Shown: piece after piece, positions 1 through 6,079 of the stretch
Layout: every line of letters begins with the position of its first letter
How positions within the stretch are numbered: position 1 is the first letter of the stretch
Notes under the pieces: model-generated
Databases searched by the model: none
Seen by the model: the letters and a program-made list of their open reading frames with translations, nothing else
What the model was told of the DNA's origin: nothing
Program-made: the position numbers and the translations under genes
From: Verrucomicrobiota bacterium
GTDB lineage: Bacteria > Verrucomicrobiota > Verrucomicrobiia > Chthoniobacterales > UBA6821
DNA length: 8,926 nucleotides
Assembly (NCBI GenBank): GCA_016871655.1
Contig: VHCR01000047.1
Span: 1 to 8,926 of the forward strand
Reading direction: 5' to 3'

Positions 1-195
1 AAATTTTTTCTTAGAACAAGGCCGAAGATCGAAGCGCTATCCGAAGATAACGTGAGATCTGAGAACGCAGTTCTAAGGAAAAAGAGCAAGCTTATCGCGT
101 GCCCTTTTCAATTTAATACACTATAAAGTATGTTTCTGTGGTAACACAGAAAAAAATCATGGTGGATTTTCAGAGTAAGCGTCGCTACACCACCA

Positions 196-357
196 ACTGT
201 CATTCCCGCGAACGCGGGAACCTAGTAGACTACTGATCTTTAATTTTGTTTTCGTAAAAGTGTTTTTGTTAGATTCGTGTTTTTTGGGATTTTTAATGCT
301 ACTACCAAAATTAGGATTGAGCGTCTCCTGGGTTCCCGCGTTCGCGGGAATGACAGT
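196..357. repeat. REP-like pair of inverted GC-rich palindromes
   Basis: Two 27-nt arms, 196-222 and 331-357, are exact reverse complements of each other. Each contains its own hairpin: TTCCCGCG, two central bases, then CGCGGGAA (203-220 and 333-350). The arms begin or end with the ACTGTCATTCCCGCG motif, which resembles the widespread REP family with a CATTCCCGC...GCGGGAA core. The 108 nt between the arms is AT-rich and noncoding. Two oppositely oriented REPs around a short spacer resemble a BIME or a small non-autonomous element. Mobilisation by a RAYT (TnpA-REP) transposase is family knowledge; no such gene is in the window. What is seen is the perfect symmetry. The family assignment is inference. 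Confidence 0.8.
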
Positions 358-448
358 TAGTGTGTAAGCGCTGTTGGAGTAAATTAGTAGCGTTGTTCTT
401 TTATTGCTGGGGTTTTTGAGAGCGCTTTAATTGATGGTAGACCCTAAA

Positions 449-475
449 TCTTTGCGTTCTCTGCGTTCTTTTGTG
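449..475. repeat. 9-bp tandem repeat downstream of proS
   Basis: Three consecutive 9-bp units read TCTTTGCGT, TCTCTGCGT and TCTTTTGTG on the + strand, the last one degraded. On the proS sense strand they are ACGCARAGA-type units starting about 25 nt after the proS stop codon. The repeat has no open frame of its own. It belongs with the other short-unit repeats in this window that sit at gene ends. The function is unknown. Confidence 0.55.
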
Positions 476-500
476 GCTATTCTCTTCATTGCTTTATTCC

Positions 501-2009
501 TCAATACGACTTTCCAAAAACCACACGTTGGCGGCTTGGCTCTCCGCTGAACGGACAAACACCAGCCTCTGGAGCCTCATCAAATGGGACGCAACGGATC
601 GTCACTTTGAGATCCTCTTTAATTTTTGCTTCGATTTCAGGACAGCCATTCCAGTGTGTCAGTGCAAAGCCGCCGTGAATTTCAGGCTTGTCACTATTTT
701 TTGGCGTGAAGAATTTGTAGAACTCTTCTTTCGTATCGATTTTTTTGGTCTGCTCTTTTTGAAAAGCAAGAGCCCGATCAAAAAGTGATTGCTGAATCTC
801 CGCTAAAATTTCTGGAACGCGTTTTGCTAACGCGTCAAGTGCCAACGGCTCTTTTTCTTTTGGTCCACGATCACGGCGCGCGAGAGCGACGGTGCCTGCT
901 TCCAAATCACGCGGCCCAATCTCCAGGCGCAGTGGGGCTCCGCGCTTAATCCAGTCCCAGTTCTTCGTGCTGCCGTTAACATCGCGAGCATCGACTTCGA
1001 CACGAATCGGCTCTCCCGCATAGGAGACTGCGCGGAGTTGCGCAGCGATCTCTTCCGCTTTTTTCAAAATCGTCGCGCGCTGTTCTTCTTTTGGAATAAA
1101 AGGAATGATGACTACTTGGCTTGCAGCCACACGTGGTGGAAGGATCGCGCCATCGTCATCGCCGTGCGTCATGAGGAGCATCCCGACCATGCGGGTGCTG
1201 ACGCCCCAGCTTGTTGTCCAAGCATGTTCCATTTTTCCTTCGCGTGATTGAAATTCAATGCCGGAAGCCTTCGCAAAATTTTGTCCTAAGAAATGCGAAG
1301 TTCCTGCTTGAATAGCCTTCCGATCTTGGACCATCGCTTCCAGACAAAAAGTTTTCACAGCGCCAGGAAAGCGTTCGCTCGCGGTCTTCTCGCCGCAGAT
1401 GACCGGCACCGCGAGATAGTCTTGCATGAAAGTTTCATAAACACGGAGCATTTTTTCAGTTTCCTCGAGAGCTTCCTGTTCCGTCTCGTGTGCCGTGTGT
1501 CCTTCTTGCCACAAAAACTCAGCGGTTCGTAAAAAGAGGCGAGGTCTCATTTCCCAGCGAACAACATTTGCCCATTGGTTGAGGAGAATAGGCAGATCAC
1601 GATACGACTTCACCCATTTTGCATAGACGGAGCCGATGATCGTTTCCGACGTGGGCCGCACGACGAGCGGCTCTGTGAGCTTGCCCGCTGGAACCAGCTT
1701 TCCATCTTGCATTTCGAGCCGATGATGAGTGACGACGGCGCATTCTTTGGCAAAGCCTTCGACGTGCTCCGCCTCCTTTTGCAAATGACTCAGCGGAATA
1801 AAAAGTGGAAAGTAAGCGTTGCGATGTCCGGTCGCTTTGAACATTTCATCGAGCATACTCTGCATTCGCTCCCAGAGGGCATATCCCCACGGTTTGATGA
1901 CCATGCAGCCGCGGACTTCAGAGTTCTCAGCCATCTCGGCGACGCGAACGAGTTGTTGGTACCATTCAGGAAAATCTTCGTGACGGCAGGGGGTAATAGC
2001 AGTTTTCAT
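501..2009 (-). CDS. proS: Prolyl-tRNA synthetase, short (archaeal/eukaryote-like) form
   Basis: This cytoplasmic class II aminoacyl-tRNA synthetase charges tRNA-Pro with proline using ATP. At 502 residues it matches the shorter ProRS group (ProS type 3) that lacks the inserted editing domain of the E. coli-type enzyme. Visible landmarks are the proline-site TEPLVVRPTSE (112-122), motif 2 around RWEMRPRLFLRTAEFLWQEGH (151-171), GTSHFLGQNF (236-245) and motif 3 with AWTTSWGVSTRMVG (263-276). The anticodon-binding domain starts near 298 (QVVIIPF). A C-terminal domain has cysteines at 456, 473 and 485, three of the usual four zinc ligands. The chain ends in Tyr (KSY), as is usual in this group, where the C-terminal Tyr folds toward the active site. 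The ATG start is chosen because the N-terminus matches the family; no Shine-Dalgarno precedes it. Instead a CCTACCA-type heptamer array ending CCTTTT abuts the ATG. It is divergent from gmhA. Confidence 0.96.
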   Translation of the reverse strand: MKTAITPCRHEDFPEWYQQLVRVAEMAENSEVRGCMVIKPWGYALWERMQSMLDEMFKATGHRNAYFPLFIPLSHLQKEAEHVEGFAKECAVVTHHRLEMQDGKLVPAGKLTEPLVVRPTSETIIGSVYAKWVKSYRDLPILLNQWANVVRWEMRPRLFLRTAEFLWQEGHTAHETEQEALEETEKMLRVYETFMQDYLAVPVICGEKTASERFPGAVKTFCLEAMVQDRKAIQAGTSHFLGQNFAKASGIEFQSREGKMEHAWTTSWGVSTRMVGMLLMTHGDDDGAILPPRVAASQVVIIPFIPKEEQRATILKKAEEIAAQLRAVSYAGEPIRVEVDARDVNGSTKNWDWIKRGAPLRLEIGPRDLEAGTVALARRDRGPKEKEPLALDALAKRVPEILAEIQQSLFDRALAFQKEQTKKIDTKEEFYKFFTPKNSDKPEIHGGFALTHWNGCPEIEAKIKEDLKVTIRCVPFDEAPEAGVCPFSGEPSRQRVVFGKSY

Positions 2010-2173
2010 AAAAGGTTGTAGGTGGTAGGTAGTAGGTGGTAGGCAACTCGAAATGGAATCAGAGCAAAGATTGAAGCAAATTATAAACAGATCATCAAAG
2101 GAGAAAAATTTTAGATTATTGCCGAAGGCCTGATTTTGACCTACAACCTACCACCTACCACCTACAACCTTTT
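2010..2173. repeat. Heptamer-built inverted repeat spanning the proS-gmhA divergent region
   Basis: The arms 2010-2043 and 2140-2173 are 34 nt each and match as reverse complements with two mismatches; adding the flanking start codons gives 37 nt. Each arm is a tandem of four 7-bp units plus CCTTTT. The right arm reads CCTACAA, then CCTACCA twice, then CCTACAA. The left arm, read on the proS strand, gives CCTACCA, CCTACTA, CCTACCA and CCTACAA. Both arms end CCTTTT followed immediately by ATG. The two mRNAs therefore begin translation behind nearly identical pyrimidine-rich leaders and lack a Shine-Dalgarno. The 96-nt spacer (2044-2139) has no ORF and must hold both promoters. Each transcript would carry only one arm, so an RNA hairpin between arms is not expected; a DNA cruciform is possible. 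Confidence 0.85.
2080..2085 (-). promoter_or_regulatory. Candidate -10 box for proS
   Basis: On the minus strand this is a perfect TATAAT, about 70 nt upstream of the proS ATG and inside the AT-rich spacer between the two heptamer arms. The matching -35 position (about 2103-2108) is only T-rich and matches TTGACA poorly, so the promoter call rests mainly on the -10 hexamer. A transcript from here would carry the whole left heptamer arm in its 5' leader. I could not pick a convincing gmhA promoter in the same spacer. Confidence 0.3.
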
Positions 2174-2746
2174 ATGAATACAAGTACCCACTTTCAAGCT
2201 TCATTAAACGATGCCATCGAAGTTTTCCAAAGTCTAACTAGCTTCCAAGCCCCATTGAAACAGGCTGCAGCGGCGGTGTTGAAAGCGCTACTTAATGGAA
2301 ATAAATTGATGCTCTGCGGTAATGGCGGAAGTGCGAGCGATAGCGCGCACATTGCGACGGAATTCACCTGTCGTTTTTGCGATGATCGTCGGCCTTATCC
2401 GGCGATGGCCTTTACAATTGATGGTGGGCTGATGACGGCAATTGGAAATGATTATCATTTTGATCAGGTCTTCCAACGCCAAGTTGCCGCTTTTGGGAAA
2501 AAAGGAGATGTTCTTATTGCGCTGACAACAAGTGGTAATTCCAAGAACGTCCTGGAAGCCTTAAAAGAAGCCAAGGCTCGCGGGGTTTATACGATTGCCT
2601 TTCTTGGAAAGACCGGCGGATTTACAAAAGGAATCGCCGACCTCGAAATGATTGTTCCTGGAAAAGCAACCGCGCGAATCCAAGAGGCGCAGAAGTTTTT
2701 ACTGCACGTCTTGTGTGAGATGGTGGAGAAGGAGCTGCCGAAATAG
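2174..2746 (+). CDS. gmhA: Sedoheptulose-7-phosphate isomerase (phosphoheptose isomerase)
   Basis: GmhA converts sedoheptulose 7-phosphate to D-glycero-D-manno-heptose 7-phosphate, the first step to the ADP-heptose used in the LPS inner core. It is a cytoplasmic SIS-domain enzyme, usually a tetramer. The 190 residues fit the usual length of about 190. The sugar-phosphate loop is CGNGGSASDSAH (48-59), with a second phosphate-binding segment TTSGNSKNV (118-126). Likely metal and active-site residues from the family are H59, E63, Q170 in the RIQE motif (169-172) and H178. The related SIS protein DiaA is less likely because the RIQE...H ligand set is intact. No other heptose genes are in the window. 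The ATG directly follows the CCTACAA/CCTTTT leader. The stop codon overlaps the first base pairs of the next inverted repeat. Confidence 0.92.
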   Translation: MNTSTHFQASLNDAIEVFQSLTSFQAPLKQAAAAVLKALLNGNKLMLCGNGGSASDSAHIATEFTCRFCDDRRPYPAMAFTIDGGLMTAIGNDYHFDQVFQRQVAAFGKKGDVLIALTTSGNSKNVLEALKEAKARGVYTIAFLGKTGGFTKGIADLEMIVPGKATARIQEAQKFLLHVLCEMVEKELPK

Positions 2747-2853
2747 TTTAAGTGAAAAGTTGAAGTTGAAGTTTCGAGGCTTCGCAAAATAAAAGATTTA
2801 ATTTTTGCCGTGCAGCGGCCTATTAACTTCAACTTCAACTTTTCACTTAAACT
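2745..2853. repeat. Perfect 29-nt inverted repeat between convergent gmhA and mqnD
   Basis: Arms 2745-2773 and 2825-2853 are exact reverse complements, separated by a 51-nt spacer. The arms are built from short units (GTTGAA repeated, reading ACTTCA on the other strand, with a slightly different AAGTGAAA/TTTTCACTT part). The left arm starts inside the gmhA TAG stop codon. The right arm ends 32 nt before the mqnD stop. Because the flanking genes converge, both mRNAs would run through both arms and could form a 29-bp stem at their 3' ends. No U-run follows the stem on either strand, so it is not a standard intrinsic terminator. The spacer holds only a small GCCG/CGGC hairpin and no ORF. Confidence 0.85.
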
Positions 2854-2885
2854 TGTTGGAGTAATTATTGAGTATCGCTTTTATT

Positions 2886-3764
2886 TTATTCCACAAATTC
2901 TAGTTGTTTGATTGCCGGCACCAAACCTCGCTCTGCGGCTCGTCTCAAAAATTCCAAAATTGCAGCGCGACCTGTTGGGCCATAGTCAAGGGTGTAGTCG
3001 TTGACATACATTCCAATGAATTCATCGGCGAGTGGGACTTCCATTCCACGTGCATGAGCCATGCTGTGGTCGACAGCAGCACGACGATGATCAAGTCCGT
3101 ATTGGATGCTAGCTTTCATGATCTCGTTAATTTCACGACGCTGTTCGAGGGAAAAATCTTTTCGAATCACGTTGCCGCCGAGTGGGAGTGGCAGCCCGGT
3201 TTCCTCTTTCCACCAGGCTCCGAGGTCGAGGATTTTGGTGAAGCCTTCCTTGGCGTAAGTGAGTTGTCCTTCGTGAATGATGAGACCAACGTCGGCTTGT
3301 CCGGAACGAAGAGCGTCAAAAATCTGGTCGAATGGAATGACAATGTGATCAAATTTTTCCAAACAAAGTTGTGCCGCCAAGTAAGCGCTAGTCATCAAGC
3401 CCGGCACAGCAATGCGCTTTGAGTGGAGCCAGTTTTTTTTATCTTCGAGTGAAGTGCCTTCTGCTGGAAGATCGAGACAATTTGATTTTGTCACAAACAT
3501 CGGACCATAACCATCCCCCATGCTCGCGCCGCATGGGAGGAGCGCATAGTGGTCAAGAAGATGCGCGTAAGCGTGAATCGAAACCGCCGAGAGATGTAGC
3601 TCTTGTCGCATAGCCCGCTCATTCAGTGTCTGAATATCTTGCAAAATATGTTCAAAATGATAGCCGCGCATCGGAATCTTTTCCGCCGCCATCGCGTAAA
3701 ACATGAATGCATCATCGGGATCGGGCGAATGCCCCAGAAAAAGAGTTGAAGAGGTTGAGATCAT
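2886..3764 (-). CDS. mqnD: 1,4-dihydroxy-6-naphthoate synthase (futalosine menaquinone pathway)
   Basis: MqnD converts cyclic dehypoxanthinyl futalosine to 1,4-dihydroxy-6-naphthoate, a late soluble step of menaquinone synthesis by the futalosine route. The 292-residue protein has the periplasmic-binding-like fold family signature of MqnA/MqnD. Visible landmarks are GHSPDPDDAFMFYAM (11-25), GYGPMFV (85-91), LIIHEGQLTY (161-170, with H164 at the position of the catalytic His of Thermus MqnD), LDLGAWWKEETGLPLPLGG (179-197) and YVNDYTLDYG (253-262). The IIHE...DLGAWW...LPLPLGG block favours MqnD over the related MqnA. It is divergent from aroC/aroB, which supply chorismate, the pathway's entry substrate. 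There is no Shine-Dalgarno; the start is preceded by TTTCCTTTTATG, the same CCTTTTATG as at proS and gmhA but without the heptamers. The other mqn genes are not in the window. Confidence 0.93.
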   Translation of the reverse strand: MISTSSTLFLGHSPDPDDAFMFYAMAAEKIPMRGYHFEHILQDIQTLNERAMRQELHLSAVSIHAYAHLLDHYALLPCGASMGDGYGPMFVTKSNCLDLPAEGTSLEDKKNWLHSKRIAVPGLMTSAYLAAQLCLEKFDHIVIPFDQIFDALRSGQADVGLIIHEGQLTYAKEGFTKILDLGAWWKEETGLPLPLGGNVIRKDFSLEQRREINEIMKASIQYGLDHRRAAVDHSMAHARGMEVPLADEFIGMYVNDYTLDYGPTGRAAILEFLRRAAERGLVPAIKQLEFVE

Positions 3765-3836
3765 AAAAGGAAATTAGAAACATGAGAGTGAAACATTCTT
3801 AAGAAAAACTCAAGGCAGAGCGATTTTAATTTGTAG

Positions 3837-3862
3837 CCTGCAACCTGCAACCTGTAACCTGC
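3837..3862 (+). repeat. Heptamer array immediately upstream of aroC
   Basis: Three 7-bp units, CCTGCAA twice and CCTGTAA once, are followed by a partial CCTGC and then TTTC before the aroC ATG at 3867. A degenerate unit (TTGTAG) precedes them. The array has the same period, the same CCT-x-x-x-A frame and the same strand relation to the downstream start codon as the arrays before proS and gmhA, but the sequence differs (CCTGYAA against CCTACMA). Unlike the proS-gmhA case there is no matching inverted arm on the mqnD side of this 102-bp divergent region. The array occupies the position where a ribosome-binding site would be expected. Confidence 0.75.
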
Positions 3863-3866
3863 TTTC

Positions 3867-4967
3867 ATGGCCAGCAATTCATTTGGAAATATTTTTTGCA
3901 TGACGACATGGGGAGAATCCCATGGCAAGGCCATCGGCGTCGTTATTGATGGTTGTCCCGCAGGTTTGGAAATCAGCGAAGAGGAGATCAACGTGGAGCT
4001 TGCACGAAGAGCGCCGGGAAAAAATAAATTCGTGACCTCGCGTTCTGAAAAGGATCGAGCAGAAATTTATTCGGGAATTTTTGAAGGAAAAACAACTGGC
4101 GCGCCGATTTCAATCATCATCTTTAATCACGATGCTGATTCGAGTAAATACGAGTCGATCAAAAATCATCTGCGTCCTGGGCATGCCAACTTTACTTATT
4201 TAGAAAAATATGGGCTTTTCGATTATCGAGGAGGAGGACGTGCTTCAGCTCGCGAAACAGCTTGCCGTGTGGCTGCGGGGGCAGTCGCAAAAAAATTATT
4301 AAAGCATTTCAACATCCAATTTGCTGCATGGTTGAGTTCTGTTAGTGATGTAGAAGCCTGCGTGTCCGAGCAAAAACAAGAACTCACCTCATTGAAAAAG
4401 CTAATCGATGCTAGCCCCATTTTTTGTCCTAACGCCGAAATAACGACGCGCATAATTCAAAAAATCGAAGAGGCCAAAGAGGCAGGCGATTCTCTTGGCG
4501 GTACCGTTGCATTCCTTGCAACAGGCCTTCCTTTTGGCCTCGGTGATCCTATTTATCAAAAGCTAGAGGCTAATTTGTCAAAAGCAATGATGAGTTTGCC
4601 AGCATCCAAGGCCTTTGAAATAGGAGAAGGGTTCAACGCTAGTTGCATGATGGGATCAGCACACAACGATCCTTTTATTCCAAGAGACGGCCCCTTGGTG
4701 AAAAGAGCAACCAATCATGCTGGTGGAGTCCTAGGCGGCATTTCAACAGGGATGCCGTTGTACGGGCGCGTTGCCTTCAAGCCAACATCGAGTATTAAAT
4801 TGCCTCAAGAGAGTCTCGATCTTGAAGGCAAGCCTGTCGTGTTTCGACTTCCCGAGGGATCTCGTCACGATCCTTGTGTAGCGATTCGGGCTGTGCCTGT
4901 CGTAGAGGCGATGATGGCGTTGGTGCTAGCTGATGCATTACTGATGAATCGCGGTGCGCGTTTGTGA
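3867..4967 (+). CDS. aroC: Chorismate synthase
   Basis: AroC performs the last shikimate step, the anti-1,4 elimination of phosphate from 5-enolpyruvylshikimate-3-phosphate to chorismate, using reduced FMN. The 366 residues fit the bacterial family. All three family signatures are present: GESHG (16-20), GGGRASARET (122-131) and the C-terminal RHDPCVAIRAVPVVEAM (333-349). The phosphate/FMN-region segment HNDPFIPRDG (266-275) is also recognisable. The start follows the family pattern (NSFGNIF...TWGESHG) and is preceded by a heptamer array, not a Shine-Dalgarno. The stop overlaps the GTG start of aroB (GTGA), so the two genes form a translationally coupled pair. The product feeds aromatic amino acids, folate and, through MqnA, the menaquinone route represented by the divergent mqnD. 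Confidence 0.97.
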   Translation: MASNSFGNIFCMTTWGESHGKAIGVVIDGCPAGLEISEEEINVELARRAPGKNKFVTSRSEKDRAEIYSGIFEGKTTGAPISIIIFNHDADSSKYESIKNHLRPGHANFTYLEKYGLFDYRGGGRASARETACRVAAGAVAKKLLKHFNIQFAAWLSSVSDVEACVSEQKQELTSLKKLIDASPIFCPNAEITTRIIQKIEEAKEAGDSLGGTVAFLATGLPFGLGDPIYQKLEANLSKAMMSLPASKAFEIGEGFNASCMMGSAHNDPFIPRDGPLVKRATNHAGGVLGGISTGMPLYGRVAFKPTSSIKLPQESLDLEGKPVVFRLPEGSRHDPCVAIRAVPVVEAMMALVLADALLMNRGARL

Positions 4968-6079
4968 AAATGAAATCTTTGGAAATCAAACTTAACTCGT
5001 CGTGCTCGATTTATCTTGGTGCTGGCCTGTTCGAAAAAGCGTTGCTGGTCGACTTCTGTCGATCTTTGAGTAAACGACTGGTCATCATCAGCGATGATCA
5101 AGTGCCGGACGAAATTGGTTTGGGTGTAAAAAATTTATTAGACAGAGCAAACTTAGACAGCAGAATTTTTTATTTTCCAGCAGGGGAAATTCATAAAACA
5201 CGTGAGACGAAAGCGCAGTTGGAAAATGTTTTGTTAGATCATCAATATGGCCGTGATACGTGTCTGCTGGCTCTTGGCGGAGGGGTGACAACGGATCTCG
5301 TTGGCTTTTTAGCTTCAACTTATTGTCGGGGCATTCCTTTTGTTTCTTTGCCAACAACGCTCTTGGCAATGGTCGATGCGAGCATTGGCGGAAAGACGGG
5401 GGTCAATACGAGACATGGTAAAAATTTGATTGGTACATTTTATCAACCATTGGCTGTTTTTATGGAGATCGATCTTCTTAAGACATTGCCTACTCGTGAA
5501 TGGAACAACGGTGTTGTCGAGCTTATTAAGCACGGACTCATTGCTGATGCAGATCTTTTTTACAAAATCCAAGCCTCCGTTGGTAGTTTGCAGCATGATC
5601 CAAAACTCTTACTCGAGATCATCCATCAAAGTTGCCTGATTAAAAAAAATATCGTCGCACGTGACGAAAAAGAATCGGGTATGCGCCAATGGCTCAACTA
5701 CGGACATACGATAGGACACGCCGTGGAGTCCATCGAAGAGTACCAGCTCAGTCACGGAGAGGCTATTGCGATCGGACTTTTGGTTGAGACAAAACTTTCG
5801 ATCGAGGCTGGCTTGTTAGGCGCATCTGTATTAAGCGATCTCAAAAAATTGCTAGCAGCTTATCAGCTGCCCTTGAAAACTAGGGCTTTTCAAAATAAAG
5901 AACGTTTCTTACATCAACTTCAGGGTGATAAAAAATCAAAAGCAAGAACACCTCATTTTGTAATGCTGAATAAAATTGGGAAGGCTCGCGAGCACGGTTG
6001 TCAATATGCATTTCCTGTAGCGATCACTCTGTTGGAAGAAATCTTTGATTGGGCGGCGTTAGAATTCGCAATGTGCTAG
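4964..6079 (+). CDS. aroB: 3-dehydroquinate synthase
   Basis: AroB converts DAHP to 3-dehydroquinate, the second shikimate-pathway step, with NAD+ and a divalent metal (Zn or Co). The 371 residues are typical. The NAD-binding glycine-rich segment is GGGVTTDLVGFLAS (105-118), followed by SLPTTLLAMVDASIGGKTGVN (128-148) and GKNLIGTFYQP (152-162). Metal ligands known in the family match E186 (GVVELIKHG), H248 (NYGHTIGHA) and H265 (LSHGEA). The GTG at 4964 overlaps the aroC stop by 4 nt. An ATG at 4970 in the same frame would remove only two residues and is a real alternative. No separate promoter or Shine-Dalgarno is seen, consistent with coupling to aroC. The stop codon interlocks with that of the convergent LysR gene. 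Confidence 0.96.
   Translation: MKMKSLEIKLNSSCSIYLGAGLFEKALLVDFCRSLSKRLVIISDDQVPDEIGLGVKNLLDRANLDSRIFYFPAGEIHKTRETKAQLENVLLDHQYGRDTCLLALGGGVTTDLVGFLASTYCRGIPFVSLPTTLLAMVDASIGGKTGVNTRHGKNLIGTFYQPLAVFMEIDLLKTLPTREWNNGVVELIKHGLIADADLFYKIQASVGSLQHDPKLLLEIIHQSCLIKKNIVARDEKESGMRQWLNYGHTIGHAVESIEEYQLSHGEAIAIGLLVETKLSIEAGLLGASVLSDLKKLLAAYQLPLKTRAFQNKERFLHQLQGDKKSKARTPHFVMLNKIGKAREHGCQYAFPVAITLLEEIFDWAALEFAMC

Larger units (their letters stand above)
1..500. other. Intergenic region with no gene; several palindromes
   Basis: I see no convincing coding sequence, tRNA or rRNA here. Near the left edge an imperfect inverted pair (5-17 with 70-83, one bulged base, about 52 nt between arms) could fold, but it has no U-tract on the correct side to be a terminator. 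A small perfect hairpin lies at 133-152 (8-bp stem TTTCTGTG/CACAGAAA, GTAA loop), also without a U-tract on either strand. The REP-like pair and the nonamer repeat in this region are listed separately. The region is downstream of proS (transcribed leftwards), so any proS mRNA 3' end must lie here. I could not find a canonical intrinsic terminator for it. Confidence 0.6.

Noticed and set aside
1..90. Possible RNA gene or rRNA tail at the left edge
   Set aside because: Inverted arms and repeated CCGAAGAT motifs are visible, but nothing matches tRNA, 5S, the 23S end or tmRNA well enough to call.
133..152. Intrinsic terminator for proS
   Set aside because: It is a perfect hairpin, but the A-run lies on the wrong side for + transcripts, and for minus transcripts the T-run precedes the stem instead of following it.
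471..788. 105-codon + strand frame at the proS 3' end
   Set aside because: Most of it is antisense to the proS C-terminal domain, and it has no family features.
1575..2021. 148-codon open frame on the + strand opposite proS
   Set aside because: It is antisense to the conserved N-terminal half of proS, shows no recognisable family features and is explained as a shadow frame.
2010..2173. CRISPR-like array
   Set aside because: The units are 7 bp and contiguous, there are no unique spacers of 30-40 bp, and no cas genes are present.
2745..2853. Bidirectional intrinsic terminator
   Set aside because: The stem is long enough but neither strand has a U-run after it, so I kept it as an inverted repeat of unknown function.
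2904..3422. 172-codon open frame on the + strand opposite mqnD
   Set aside because: It is antisense to the conserved mqnD coding sequence and its translation has no recognisable domain.
3761..3991. Minus-strand open frame with a repeated AGYRLQVAGYKL-like peptide
   Set aside because: The peptide repeat is only the translated heptamer array; the frame overlaps the aroC start and has no other support.
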